Source: Aegilops tauschii subsp. strangulata (Eukaryota; Streptophyta; Magnoliopsida; Poales; Poaceae). From it: a stretch of 64,000 nt of DNA. The stretch spans positions 444,509,793 through 444,573,792 of the forward strand of contig NC_053037.3 in assembly GCF_002575655.3 (NCBI RefSeq), given 5' to 3'. A model generated the notes under the pieces. It searched no databases. It was not told the origin of the DNA and saw only the letters and a program-made list of their open reading frames with translations. A program made the translations under genes and the position numbers. Positions 41,425 through 54,355 of the stretch are shown here, piece after piece; the stretch's first letter is position 1, and every line of letters begins with the position of its first letter.

Positions 41425-44400
41425 GTCTTCGTTGCTGTACATGGATCCAGTTTAGTGTGATTCATCTTTATTTCCAGTGAAACTGCACTTTTACTGTTGT
41501 TGTACCTGAAGTCTGTAACACTGTCGCAGCACTACAAGGGGGGCAGCCGTGAATGAACCTTGCACGATTCACAGTTGGTGCATTGTATGCTCTGTGCGAG
41601 TCAATGAGCCGAACAACTCTGGGAAGAAATCACAGACTTCATTCATCTGCTCCCAAATGTGAGAAGGACCCGGGCCGGCCTGGCCTAGCCCAACACATGG
41701 ACCAGGCTAGCCCCAACACGATGTTGCCCCGTAGCCCTGCACCGGCTATTCAAGGAACTGTGGTGCAATCCACCAACCTGGCAGGCACGCACGCATGTGG
41801 TGCAAGCGGAATCCATCCATCCATTCATTCGCTCGTTCATCTCGAGGGCACGGCGGGGACGTCGCCCACGTACGTGGCCGCCCATCATGCGCTGCGTCCC
41901 ACCCTCCGCCGAGACCGACCCAGCACCGGTGCACATTGCCCGCACGACGGCTGTCCCGCGGCCAGCCTGCTCTCCGCCGCGCACCCGTCCCTCTCCCGGG
42001 TCGCGGTAGCTCGGCGGGCACGGAAAGTGGGGCGCTTTCCCGCAAGATTGGCATCGGAATAATGGGCCCGCCGCACATGCCATGTCTCCCGTCCCGGAGT
42101 TGGTTGAGCGGATGCGGATTTGTACGCGTCCCCGATCGTGCCGGCGTTTCGTTCAATCGTTGGCTCGTTCGTTCGTTCCATCCTCCCATTCCTTCCGCGG
42201 CAGGGTTTTCTCTTTCTTTTTGAGTTGGGGCAGGGTTTTAATGCGGATCTGTACTCCGGTCGATCGGTCCAAACATGCACCGGGGCCGGCGAGCTTTTGG
42301 TGTTGTCGACCTACTGTACTGTACGTGCCTAGTGTGGGGAGACGCGGTGAGCCTCGCCGGTGACGACGATCCAATGCGTGGTGGCGTGGCCCCGTTTTGG
42401 CCTAGCCATGTTGTGCAGCGGCGTAGATCAAGCTCTCGTGGTCGTTTTTTGTTGTGCAGCCGGCCGTTTTTTGTTGTTCTTGTGGTGCGTCCAATATCTA
42501 TTGTACTCGACTGCCGGTGAATGATTGGTAAAGGCCAATCGATCCGCCATTTTTGTGTCTGGCTTCCGTCACGAGTCCGTGCGACGGGGTGGCACGTATC
42601 CTCTCTTTGCAATGGCAAGGTGCAGCATGGTTTCTGTTTCGGCGGTCACGAGTCGCAGTATATTACCGAGACGGTCAATGGCGACTGAACGCGCAGTAAA
42701 TGGGTTGGTGCCACATATAGCAGTGTACCTTCCGCCAGAGATCTTGAACGCCTGACAAGCACTCGCAGTGAGGAAAAGATGCCGTCAGCATACCTGACAA
42801 GCTGAGTACTTGCATAGGTATCCAAAGTCGTAACAGTTACTACAACTGGCTATTTTGAACGGACCCATTTGACAGAAGAAATTACGTCCGTCCCAAAACA
42901 GCTGGTGTACGTACACAGACAAAAGCGGTCGCTCGTCTCCGTATTCCTGGAAAGCGGCCGGCGTGCTACTTGCCAAGTGGTGGTGTGCCTGCAAAATTTG
43001 ACATATTGCATTTGCATGCGAAACACTCGGGTAGTCTTGGGTGATTATCCAATCATGAAAGCCTGATAGCTCGGCATGGACGCGTAGGGCCGAACCATAC
43101 GGTCAAGGGCCGGAGATGCTGCATGCATGCATGCTTGCATTCAGGTCGGATCATCGAGGCTCATGCAATGCAAGCCGGCTCATCGTGGTAGGACAAATCA
43201 ACGCATGGTGTGCCATAAGGTTCATGCATGCATGCATGCCCTGTTGGACTGGATATACATCTCAATCTGGAACATGTCCGGCAGCCCAAAACAAATGGCG
43301 CTGCTGCACATCACCACGCACATGACACATGACACACCACGCCGGTCTTAAACTTGCAGCAGTGTCACCGGCACTGGTGCAAAGAACGTGGCTCTCTATC
43401 TATCAGCTACGTAGATGGATAGATCAAAACATTTGTTGAGACATGATTCGTAGAATCAGACGATGCTCTTCCGCCGTACTTCTCCTGTTGCACGTAGGCC
43501 ACTTGTCAGACAGATAGGTGGATCAAATCGAAGGAATGCGCACGGAAGAAGAGCCTCCCTCTAACCACCAGATTTGCGGCATCATCATCTAATCTAATCA
43601 TCTCGAGCCAGCATAGCAAATAATTTAGCCACGCGTATCCCCCTCGAACAGGGGCGATCGGGCATTATCCGGCGCATGTGCTCGCCGTATCACGACGAGG
43701 GAGAAGATCGGCCGCCACAACCTACACGAACGCCCACAACTAATGAACTAAAGCAGATTCCTAAATTATACGTACGTCGGTTGCAGCTTTGGTTAATCAG
43801 CGAGCGAACCTCGCCCTTGCCGGCCTCGGCCCAATGATTCGTCCCCGTCGATCTCGCAACTGCTGTGATCGATCGGGACCAGCGAGTGCGCGCGTACAAC
43901 AGCGACGATGGTGCGGGGAGGGAACCGCACATTAACCATCTGCTAAACCCTAACCGATGGCGGATCATTGGAACGAAAGGGGGGAGGGGAAGGAGCACAA
44001 GATTCCTCCGCCAGCTCGAAAGAGGGCGGGAGAACGTGGGCTGGGTCGCTCGCTTGCGCGCCATCCTTTTCCTCTCCCCCACTCATCATCAAGCGGCCAG
44101 GCGTTCTTGTCGGACCGGATGCAGGCCGCGCACCACCGGCACAATCATGCGCCACGACGCGCGGCACGGCACGGCCGGCGACGCGACGCGCGCGAGTACG
44201 ATTACGATACTCCTACAAGTGGCACGTGAACGCATGCAGACGCACACGGGCGCGCATGATTTTTGTTTGTCTTGCCACGTATACCGTACGTTCTCTGCGC
44301 TCTGCGGTGCTTCGTGCACGTATTCTGTGAGCCGTGTACGGAGCGTGGGTTCTTTGCGGCGGCGTACGGGGCATGATTGAGGAGAGGGAATGAATGCCAG

Positions 44401-44645
44401 GGTGCATGCACTGAAATTGAGTATGGGTACTGTACAACAGGACTCGTTTTGTTCCTACATGGACGAAAGATTGGATGCAACTTGTATCCTCATTTTGGCT
44501 CGATTAATTTGTAGTGGACTAGTGGGTGAGTATTGCCATCTTGGTAGTGTACTCCGCACCCTGCACGTTAAGGCATCTCACACGGTTTTGCTGTCTTTGG
44601 CGGGAGGGAAGGATGCCAAGTAGAGTGAGCAGAGCAACCAATGTA
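41425..44645. other. Intergenic, no gene recognised
   Basis: Mixed-composition DNA. Short (GCAT)n tracts occur near 43119-43136 and 43223-43239. All open frames are short, overlapping on both strands and without protein-like composition. No transposon ends, tRNA or other RNA gene were identified by eye. Confidence 0.5.
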
Positions 44646-44804
44646 CTTCCTCCGTTCCTAAATGTAAGTCTTTTTAGGGATTCCAATAAGAGACTACACA
44701 CGGAGCAAACTGAGTGAATCTACACTCTAAACTACGTCTATATACATCCGTATATTGTTCATAGTGAAATCTCTAGAAAAATTTATATTTAGGAACGGAG
44801 GGAG
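44646..44804. mobile_element. Stowaway MITE, Thalos-like, 159 bp
   Basis: Ends CTTCCTCCGTTCCTAAAT and (complement) CTCCCTCCGTTCCTAAAT, flanked by TA at 44644-44645 and 44805-44806. Internal text 'gtgaatctacactctaaact' fits the Thalos family as I recall it. Several arm mismatches indicate it is older than the Athos-like copy. Confidence 0.92.
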
Positions 44805-44937
44805 TATAATTTTACAGTGACATCACTGCTCTTCGCCTTCTGAGATAGTAGTGGTGTATGTTACTGATAGCATCTGGATTAAAATCCACTCATTTTGCAT
44901 ATTGTCCATCGGCCATTGCATTCACTCCTTTTTTATA

Positions 44938-47310
44938 AGGAGCTCTTCACGATGGATCCCCATTCCGGAGTTTCGCTGGCGGCTGACTGTTGGCCTATGG
45001 TGGCCAAGGTCACTGCGGAGGAGAACACGGAACTTACCATCCTGTTCTCGTCTGAGGAGGTTGGTCGCTTGATTTCTGAGATGAAGGTGAATTCGGCTCT
45101 CGATCTGGATGGCCTTCCGGTCATCTTCTTACGGAAGTTTTGGGTGTCATTACCCTAAAAAATAGTTGGGGTGACGGATATTCGACACTTTAGCCTATCA
45201 CGATGATTAAAGTTCTTCAACGGATTTTCTCGGAGGTGTGCGTGACGCGATGTGCCCCGATGATGAAACGCCTCTAGCGCCCCCCACCCCCCCCCCCAAT
45301 CTGCCTTCCTGAAGGGATGTCAAATCCAATGGGATGCTGGCTCTCCATGCAATAGTTCATGAGGTCAATGTAGGACGTCCGAAAGACGTGTCCTTCAAGC
45401 TGGACTTTTAGAAGTCATATGACCGCTTTGGCCGGTCTTTCCTACGCTTCGTTCTTGAGCGAAGGGTATACGATGAGTGCTGGTGTTCATGGATCACGCA
45501 GTTGATCAAGAGCGGTTGCACCGCGATTAATGTTAGGTTAGCCCCTTCTTTAGGCCTTCTCGCGGGGTGAGGCCAGGGTATTCTCTCTCTCTCTCTCTCT
45601 CTCTCTTACTCTTTAACACCATGGTCTATGCCCTAGCAGTCATCCTAGATCAAGCTAGAATGGTGGGCCACATCACTGGTGTGGTTGGGCATATTATTCC
45701 TGAAGGCGGGGTTACTCATGTTTAGTATGTGGATGACACCATGATCATGGTAGAGGGGTCGAAACTTAATATATATCATACCCTTAAGGTCCTTCTCCTT
45801 TGCTTTGGGGCCATGCCTGGCTTTAAGATCAATTTCTATAAGATTGAAGTTATGGTGTTAGTATATTTTATAGCCACAAGCAGCAAATTGCGGACAACTT
45901 TAATAGAAGTTGTCCTCATTCCCCATTGCTTCCTTGGGGATGGCATTGTCTGACTCGAATGTCCATATCTAGGATTTTGACCCGCTTATGGGTCGTGTGT
46001 CCTCCAGGTCTGAGTCGTGATGCAGTCGCTTTACGTCCAAAGGGAGTAAATCTGTGCTTATTGACTCTTGCTCTCTAGTCTTCCCATGTATATGATGGAG
46101 CTGTATTCACCGCCTGAAGGAGTGCATAACTCCATTGATAAGGATGCATCTTGCTTCTTCTTGTAGGCCACAGACGTGCAACCGAATTATCATATGGTTG
46201 GGTGGGATGAGATCTGCTTGTCTAAGGACCGGGGATGGGGGTCTAGGTATTATCCCGTCACGGGGAATATAGTATTGACATATGGCCTAATCGCAACAAA
46301 GCCTTGTGCTGCAACAGCTGTGGCTAGGGATAAGAGTTCCTCGGCCATCCCTAGACCCCCTAATGTGGTCCTGATGGTACGTTAGGCTTGGAGGATCCTC
46401 GGTGATGATGGGGGCTTGTGGTTACAACTTATTAAAGCGAAGTATTTTCGGGGTTACCCCTTCTTCCGTGTGATCGCAAGGAGGGATCCTAGTTCTGAAA
46501 ATCGATAAAATCTATCAAGAATGAGATTTGCCTAGGTCTCACTATCTCCATGGGTGGCGTTGGGGGGGGGGGGGGGTATTCTGCCTATACCCTTGGTTGG
46601 GGGAAGCTCCACTTGCTTATGAGTTTCTAGCCTTATTTGCTATTTGCTAAGATTGCTATTGTTCATTTCCTCGGCCATCCATAATGGGATTTGGAACATC
46701 TCGTTTCGATGAACATTTGGATCCAAGGAAACCGTCGCTTGGGCCAACCTTTGGGCGGCTCTTCCATTCTCGCTTCCGAATTATCAATTATCTGGACACC
46801 ATGTCTTGACAGTCGATCCCTCCGGGTCCTTGCCGACATTCTACACAGCCTTCCTGCCATGCGGACGTCCTTCCACTGAAGAACCTCAGCCCCCCCCCCC
46901 CCTCTCTATTCGGCAGCTGAAAAGGGTTGACTACCAACACCTTGAGGATAAGGGCGCGACGAAGCTACCTCACTGGCAGGGAAGGAACATAACTACGACC
47001 GACTGGGCGACCTTGGTGAAATCGGTCCTTACTTCACTAGTCATTTACCACATTAACCTTTGTGCCCCCCGTGGTGCGTTGCGCAACATCAACAAGATTG
47101 AGCGTGCATTTCTCTGGTCAGCTAGCGCTAAAACTATACGAGTGACATGCAAAGTCAATTGGGAGAGAGTCTGCCGCCCCACCCAACTTTGTGGGCTTGG
47201 GATCCTTCACTTGGCAAAATTTGCGAGACCTCTTAGACTTAGATGGCTCTGGGTGGCCTGGAAGGATCCGACTAAGCTGGCATATAACCTACAATAAGCC
47301 GGCTCTGGAT
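44938..47310 (+). pseudogene. LINE with reverse transcriptase, decayed and rearranged
   Basis: Plus-strand pieces in several frames match LINE polyprotein order: VGRLISEMKVNSALDLDGLP (about 45060-45125), a 'KLDF.KSYDRF' block near 45398-45430, the catalytic box YVDDTMIM at 45728-45750, and a C-terminal block LPHWQGRNITTTDWATLVKS... VNWERVCRPTQLCGLGILHL (46970-47215). Many stops and frameshifts, a (CT)n tract at 45581-45605, and C or G homopolymers near 45285, 46560 and 46890 break it. It ends about 420 bases before the glycosylase gene. Confidence 0.8.
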
Positions 47311-47619
47311 GGTTATATGCCGGCCGTGAATTATTCTAAAAAAAACTTACAATAAGCCGGAAGACAAGTTGACCAATCCCAACCGATCCTTACCGGTTCC
47401 TCTTACCACCGCCCAAGCCGTTGGATTCATCAACATGAAAAAAATAACAAGAGCAAGCTAACCGTCACTGCAGGAGCTTGGTTCCAAAACTCCAATGCAT
47501 GCACACACACAGAGACTTCTCCTCACCTGTGACCTGTCCCCACCCTTGCTCGCCACCTCACATCCTCTCCGTCCCTACCACCTTCGTCTACCTTTCGTCA
47601 TCCGCGCCCGGCTCCCCGC

Positions 47620-47628
47620 TTATATATA
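47620..47628 (+). promoter_or_regulatory. TATA box of the glycosylase gene
   Basis: TTATATATA, 107-115 bases before the ATG at 47735, in a C-rich monocot-type core promoter. Confidence 0.7.
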
Positions 47629-47734
47629 CCGCCTCGCTCGCCGCACCACAATCCACCGCAGCCCTCAAATCCCACAGCCAGCTCAAAGCGCCGTGAACCA
47701 CCACGCCTCGAACCCAGACAGTCTCCCAGGCAAA

Positions 47735-49703
47735 ATGTGTAACTCCAACGTCAAGACCGCCGGCGTCGCCCAGATCGACGGCCGCCCGGTCCTGCAGCCG
47801 GCCGGCAACCGCGTCGCGGCGCCCGAAGGCGCCAAGCCGCTCAAGAAATCCCTGCAGAAGTCGCTCTCGATGCCTGCTTCGTATGACAATGCCGCTGCTG
47901 CTGCCGCCACCGCTTGCACGGCAGCGCCCAAGAGCACCGGCGCCGGCGAGTTCGCCCGCGCGGCGGCGGCGACGCCTTACCTCCTGCCGCCGACGCCGGC
48001 GAAGGCGGCAGGAGCCAAGGCGGCGGGCGGCAGGACGGCGGCGTCCACGGGCGCGGACAAGAGCAGGAAGCAGGCGCCCAGGAAGAGCGGCGCCGTGCTG
48101 CCGGTGGTGACGTTCGCGGCGCTGGAGGCGTTCGAGCTGGCCGGCCCCGCCGGGAGCATCGCGGCGGCGCAGCGGGAGCATGTCACGCAGGCGCAGGCGC
48201 AGCGCAAGATGCGGATCGCGCACTACGGGCGCACCGCCTCCTTCTCCCGGGTGGAGGGCAAGGTCGGGGCCACCGCCACCGCGCCCGCGACCGCCACCGC
48301 CGCGCTGGAGGAGAAGCGCTGCAGCTTCATCACGGCATACTCGGACCCCGTGTATGTCGCGTACCACGACGAGGAGTGGGGCGTGCCCGTGCACGACGAC
48401 GAGTGAGTGGCCGCCATTTCTGCCCAACCACAGCACATCACATCAAAACCGACCGATCTTGGCAGCGATGGTTTCTCACATTTTTCTTTTCTTGCCCGGT
48501 CGACAGGTTGCTGTTCGAGATGCTGACGCTGTCCGGCGTGCAGGTCGGGGCCGACTGGGCTTCCATCCTCAGGAGGAGACACATCTACAGGTTGGTTTGG
48601 AGCGGAGCGATCGCCCATGCTGCTTTGCTTGCTTGGAGTAGTGCGTTTGCCGTGACGTTTGTGCTGATTTTGTGCTGTGCCTGGTCACGAATAGGGAGGC
48701 ATTCTCCGGCTTCGACGTGGACGCGGTCGCCAAGTACACGGAGAAGCAGATGGCCTCCGTGAGCGCCGGGTATGGGCTGGACTTGGGCACCATCAGAGGC
48801 GCCGTCAACAACGCCTGCCGCATTCTCGAGGTACCGTCCGCTGCGCCCATTTGCCATATCTTAGATTTTTTCTGTTTGTGTTACTGCTCCCGGTTGATAG
48901 TAGAGTTGACAAGACAGTATCACAGTAGAAGCGAAAGCGAAGCTTAATTATAACAGAATCCCTGACAGCGTACACCCCAGTGGTGGACAGCTCTTGTATG
49001 AGCAGCAAGTGCTCTTTAAATGATACTATACTTTGCAGAAGCAAGGCAAGTGCGTCATAAAGCTCGATAGAACCAAAAAGAGGGATGCAACATTTGATAG
49101 CTGGAAAAGACGCTCATGCAACAGTCCACAAAATATTCTCCTCCGTGGTTGAAAAGAGTAGTGTGAGTGTTCCACACGACGTAACCGCTCGCAATTATGT
49201 TAGGCGCCTAACCACCAATCAACCACAGCTAGCCTTCCCTAAGTACGCATGTAGGTAGATGACGCCACCCCATTTTGTCAGAAGCACACCGACCACGGAG
49301 TATTTTAATAACCTGTATAATAGTAGTATCTACCAACTGCTACATTCTTAAGCAGTGTATAATATCTTAAGCCTCATTAGCAGCTAGGTTTAGAGGAAGG
49401 GAAGAAATCTAACGCTGTTTTCGCATGGACAAGCAGGTGAGGCGAGACTTCGGGTCGTTTGGCAAGTACGTGTGGGGGTTCGTGAACCACAAGCCGCTGT
49501 CGCCGGGGTACAAATACAGCCGGAAGATCCCGGTGAAGACGTCCAAGTCGGAGTCCATCAGCAAGGACATGGTCCGGCGAGGCTTCCGGTTCGTCGGCCC
49601 CACCGTGCTCCACTCCTTCATGCAGGCCGTCGGGCTCACCAACGACCACCTCGTCTCCTGCCCGCGCCACCGCGTCTGCTCCTCTTCCTCCTCCTCCGCC
49701 TAA
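47735..49703 (+). CDS. DNA-3-methyladenine glycosylase I (TAG) family protein, four exons, 384 aa
   Basis: Exons 47735-48402, 48507-48590, 48695-48830 and 49437-49703; all introns are GT-AG and the frame joins exactly (1155 bases). The N-terminal half (residues 1-190) is Ala-rich and low complexity, with GAVLPVVTFAALEAFELAGP and an Ala/Gln-rich helix. The glycosylase domain starts near residue 192: EKRCSFITAYSDPVYVAYHD, EEWGVPVHDDE, LLFEMLTLSGVQVGADWASI, then FGSFGKYVWGFVNHKPL and FRFVGPTVLHSFMQAVGLTN, ending in VSCPRHRVC and a Ser run. Members excise 3-methyladenine in base-excision repair; plant paralogues vary, so activity is inferred. The gene looks intact and is isolated, with a decayed LINE upstream. 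Exon 3 to 4 intron is about 600 bases. Confidence 0.93.
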
Positions 49704-51395
49704 GCTGACAGCCGGCCATGCACCGGCCGCCGCACAAAAAGAGAAAAAAAAGAAGATCTCGAAGAGACAGATGATACGAGATAGCCTCAGGCCTCAGCCC
49801 TCAACTCATGGGAGTAGTAGTATACGAAATCCGCGTGTGTATGTGTGTGTGCTCGGTCGGCACGCGTAGATAAACTGCGTGCCGCCCCTAATTAGCTTGC
49901 TTGGTAATCACTGCCAGTTCAGTTGGTACGTACTACGTGCGTGCATGTAATCGGGTGCTGCTGCTGCTGCGACTGCTCGGTGTATAGTCATTTTGTGTGA
50001 TTGATCGGATTCGGATCGATGCTGTGTCTGTATAGTACGTCCTAGCCTTGTGTGCGGTGCAAGGTGGGTGCGTGCGTGCATGTGGTGTGCTAGCAGCTTT
50101 GCAATGGCTGCTGCACGCATATGATTCTCTTTCCTTTGTTCTTCCACGATAACGATGGCGATGGCGATGGCGATGTACCGAGGGCGGGCGGGTCATTAGG
50201 AAGGCGGGCCGTGTGGGCTACCCTCCTGCATGTGGGTGTGGGTGGCCTGGATTAAAGCGGGGGCACACTCACGCAGACAGGCCATGTGGTGTCACAGCAG
50301 GGCCCGATCGGCCACCTTTGGCGCATGTGATCCGCAGCCCTCCCTCGCGGGTCGCGGCCGGTCTCGCGACCCATCCAACCAATCCATCCATGCGCTGTGC
50401 GCGCGAATAGGACGACCGGCACGGACCCAGGCCACCGCGCTGCCCACCTCCTCGCCTCTCCGGCCAGCTACGCCCACTTCCATTCCATGCGCTGTGTTTC
50501 CGTGGTTGCTTGCTTCCATCGTGAGTTCCCAACACGACTAGGACTCGTTATCTGGTCTCACGAGCGCATCCCATCCCATTCCCATCCCCGCAGGAATCTT
50601 GGCATGTGCTACTCTTCCGGGCGTTTGGTGCCTAGCTTCCATGCGTCTTCCCTGCAGCCACAGCTTTCTTGTTGTTTATACATGCGAGTTTTTGCATTGT
50701 ATTTGTATCCATGCGTATGAATGCTGCGGGTGGCGGTGGAGGGCTCGGCTTAATTGATGGTTTCATGATGGCAACAGCTAGCTAGCCTGTGGATCAAGGT
50801 TAGTTAGGCGGGCCCGGCTGCTCGCAACTGACAACGTCGCCATGATTCAGCTGGATCGCTCGTCTCCCTGCTTACTCAGATTGGCATGCAAGGTGATGCC
50901 GTACTGGCATGTAGAAGTATGTATACATACGTGATGTTACTTTCTGACATTTAATACGACGACGGCAACGTCTCATGAACGACTTCTGAGGCGTAATTTG
51001 ACGCCAAGTGGGTGTTATCATTCTGTCTAGGCTTGGTTTGCTCGTCGTACAGGGAGGCTATGGCCAGTTGATATGACTGCGACCTGCCGTTATCTACTTA
51101 TTTGTCTACCAGTTACATGCACGCGCCAAGTGCACTACCTAGAGATTCTTCTTCCACACCACAGGTCCAATCCTTTTCACTTTGCAGCTTCGTACCCCGA
51201 ACGCTGCAATGCAACTGCGGGTTCAACTGGCTAAAATAGTGGCTTTCGTATTTAGCCGTGGAACTTCTTTTTCTATCTCACGCTTTGTCCAACTTTCATG
51301 CATTCATGACAGTGTCGTCCATTCTCACTAGTATTAACAGTGTTAAAGGACACCTAGAAAGAAGATTTTGCCTCAGATGCGGTGTACGGCATTTC
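49704..51395. other. Intergenic downstream of the glycosylase gene
   Basis: No gene recognised. Contains a (CTG)n tract near 49957-49971 and a (GATGGC)n tract near 50154-50175. The remaining open frames overlap on both strands and look like chance. Confidence 0.5.
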
Positions 51396-51782
51396 GGAGC
51401 TCGGCCTCCATGGAGGCTGATTTTTTTGTTGAAAACAAAAAACAAAATTCATACTTTTAAGTTTAAAAAAATCTGAAAACAATTGTAGTCCATAAGGATG
51501 TGATGTATATGTGTGTAAAATTTTAGAATGAATACCTTGAGATGCGATCTGTGCAAAAAGAACAAATTCATGGATTTTTGGGATGAATAGTATCATCTGA
51601 TGAAAAGCCACAAATTAGACTTTTTTGCACAGCCCTCATTTTAATGTATTTCGTCCAAAAAATTACACACATGTGTGTATGCTTGTATTTTTTTTTCAGA
51701 AATTTTCGAAATGTAAAAATATGAATTTTGGCAAATTTTGACTTTTTCAAAAATCGGCCTCCATGGAGGCCAAGCGAGCTCC
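51396..51782. mobile_element. Foldback MITE, 387 bp
   Basis: Left end GGAGCTCGGCCTCCATGG and right end (complement) GGAGCTCGCTTGGCCTCC followed by CATGGAGGCCGATTTTTG give inverted ends. Inner arms mirror each other weakly (for example 'aattcatacttttaa' against 'atgtaaaaatatgaat'). AT-rich centre without coding capacity. The target duplication is unclear, so the superfamily is open. Confidence 0.6.
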
Positions 51783-52199
51783 AAAAGCTATTTTCGCAAT
51801 ATTGTGATATATTTTGTCATGGTTCTATTAGGTACAGTCAACGCCGACACCAAAATGTTGTTCTATCGCATCCCCGGAACTGGTTTTAGTGCAAGAAACT
51901 TCTACACAGTTCGTATATCTCATGCTTGGATTTTAATTTAAAAATGGGCCAGAACTTCTACTTGGATTTTAATTTGAAAATGGGCCATAACTTCCCATGT
52001 ATTTTGTACACCGTTCGTATATACATAATCACTTTAGCTATATGTAAGTTGATTAAATTTTAAATTTGGATAAGCCAATTTTCTGATTGTTGATTAATTT
52101 GTAAGGATTTGTGCTCATCTTTTTCTTTTGTTGTTTCATAGCTTGCTGGGCTGAATTTTTAATTTACCCCTTTTTGTGGTAAGTCACCTTTCTACTAGG

Positions 52200-53995
52200 C
52201 TTGAGGCCCACTAACTGTTGCCTTTTTTGTAATGTTTGTATGTGCTTTTCCTTTTTTAGTTGGTTTTTTCTCTCTATATGAGTATTTTTAGGATGGTGAA
52301 TGACTGTAAATGTATAAACATAAGTGCTATACAATATATGTGTAAATTATACTACGTGTTAAAAATGTACTATTATATGCTTATTCTTTGCATATTACAA
52401 AAAGTGCAATTTCAGTGCAAAGTTCGGTGTAAACTTTTTAAGTTTTTCCTTCATTTCCTTTCTTCTTAAATGGTAATACCAGTGTCTTCATTTTTATCCT
52501 ACAAAACTCCATTAATTTAATTTAATTTATTATTTCATTTCCTTGCCTTTTAAGGATAATATCAATGCCACTGATTTATTACTTCTTACGAAACTTCATT
52601 CTTGTAAAATTTTCAGTATTATACGCTAATTCTTCCGTATAATACAAAGCACAACTTTTTTTCTAAATTGGATCCGAATTTTGTCAGTATTTGTTTATTT
52701 TTTCCTTTCATTCTTCTTAAGGGTAATACCAATGCCACCAATCGATTCTTCCTCAGAAACGTAAATTATTTTGATTTTATTTTAGTTTTTACTTTACTTT
52801 ATATTATTTTCTTCTTACGGGTAACACAAATTCGAATAACTCATTCCTTCTTAGGAAATTTATAATTTTGGAAATTCCACTATTTATATGTTTATTTTTT
52901 TCATATCACAAATAAACTTAATTTATGTATAACTTGTGTGCAAATTTTACATTATGTTTTTATTTGATTTCTTATGAAATGGTGGTAATACCGACGCCAC
53001 TAATTCATTCTTTTTTAGAAAACTTTCTTATCTTGATTTGGTTTTAGTATTATTTTATTTTATTTCTTATTTAAGGGTAATACCAATGCCACTAATTCAT
53101 TCTTTTTTAGAAAAACCTTTTGATTTTGTTTATTATTTCATTTGCTTGCTTCTTCAAGGGTAATATGAATGCCACTAATTCATTACTTCTTATGAAACTT
53201 TAGTTTTTTTTAAATTCACACTATTATATGCTAATTCTTCCATATCATAAAATGCATTACTTTTGTGAAAATTATGTCCAAATTTTGTCATTATTTTTTA
53301 TATATTTTTATTTCTTCTTGAAGGGTACTACCAATGCCACTAATCGATTATTCCTCGAAAACCTTCATTATTTTGATTTTTTTAATTTTCTTTCTTCTTA
53401 AGGATAATACAAATTATACTAATTCAATCCTTCTTATGAAATTTATTATTTTGGAAATTCCAGTATTCATGTATTTATTTTTGCTTATTACAAAAATATA
53501 TAATTTATGTGTAAATTGTGTGCAAAACTTGACAATGTTTTTTTTTACTTTCTTTCTACTTAAATGGTAATATCAGTGCCACTAATTCATTCTTTCTTTG
53601 AAAACTTCATTATCTTGATCTTTTTAGTATTTATCTAAATTAATTCTTACCTAAGGCCAATACAAATACCACTAATTCATTCCTTCTTGAAACTTTTTTT
53701 GTGAAAATTACAGTATTATATGCTTATTTTTGCATATTATTGAAAAGCACAATTTCTGTGTAGATTGTGTGCAAATTTTGTCTTTTTTTTGCTTAAAGGG
53801 TAACATCAATACCGCTAATTCATCTGTTCTTAGAAAAAAAACATCATTTTTATTTAGTTTTAATTTTTGTTTCATTATCTTAGTATAGAAAACTAGACAT
53901 ATTATAGGCCCGCCTACGCCTTTTCTCGTCATCCTCATGTGAAGATTAATTTAACTCTAACTTTGTATATCTAGACATACCTCTTTATCGTAATT
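52200..53995. repeat. AT-rich higher-order tandem array, block 1
   Basis: About six degenerate units of roughly 250 bases. Each contains the phrase 'tattatatgcttattcttgcatat' (52375, 52618, 52880, 53220, 53462, 53712) and two cores like 'gggtaataccaatgccacta' followed by 'attcattctttctta'. Spacing between cores alternates between about 85 and 165. The block is opened by 'tatatgagtatttttaggat' (52276) and closed by 'cattatcttagtata' (about 53873) plus 'gcctacgccttttctcg'. No coding capacity. Confidence 0.75.
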
Positions 53996-54355
53996 AAGTT
54001 TCATTGGATCGATCGATAAAAACTTACACATAGAATATATATCTATAAACTCTAACACTTCTGTGTAGTTTCTAGGATCTGTTCAACAAAACATACTACT
54101 ATATCTAGCTAGCTTGTGCTTTGTAGTATTTCGCACGGAGATAAATTTATGGATGAATTTTATCTTGAGAAATCATACAATCGTGAAGGTTTTACTGTTT
54201 TGAGTTCTCCAAAGATCAAGTGAGGAGACACCAAGTGAGAGTATGCATTTACGCACTTGTGGCGTTGGATGACATTTGATAGTCGCTCGCTGCATGGGTG
54301 CAGGTAGGTGCTAGCGATAAGCCGTCTCGCCATCATTTATGTGTTTTTGCTTTTC
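53996..54355. other. Spacer between the two AT-rich array blocks
   Basis: Unique-looking sequence with 'cggagataaatttatggatg' and no repeats of the array; origin unknown. Confidence 0.4.

Noticed and set aside
41553..44480. Many medium open frames on both strands
   Set aside because: Overlapping, without conserved motifs or codon pattern; treated as intergenic.
47588..48436. 282-codon frames on both strands over glycosylase exon 1
   Set aside because: High-GC shadow frames of exon 1; no splice continuity or domain.
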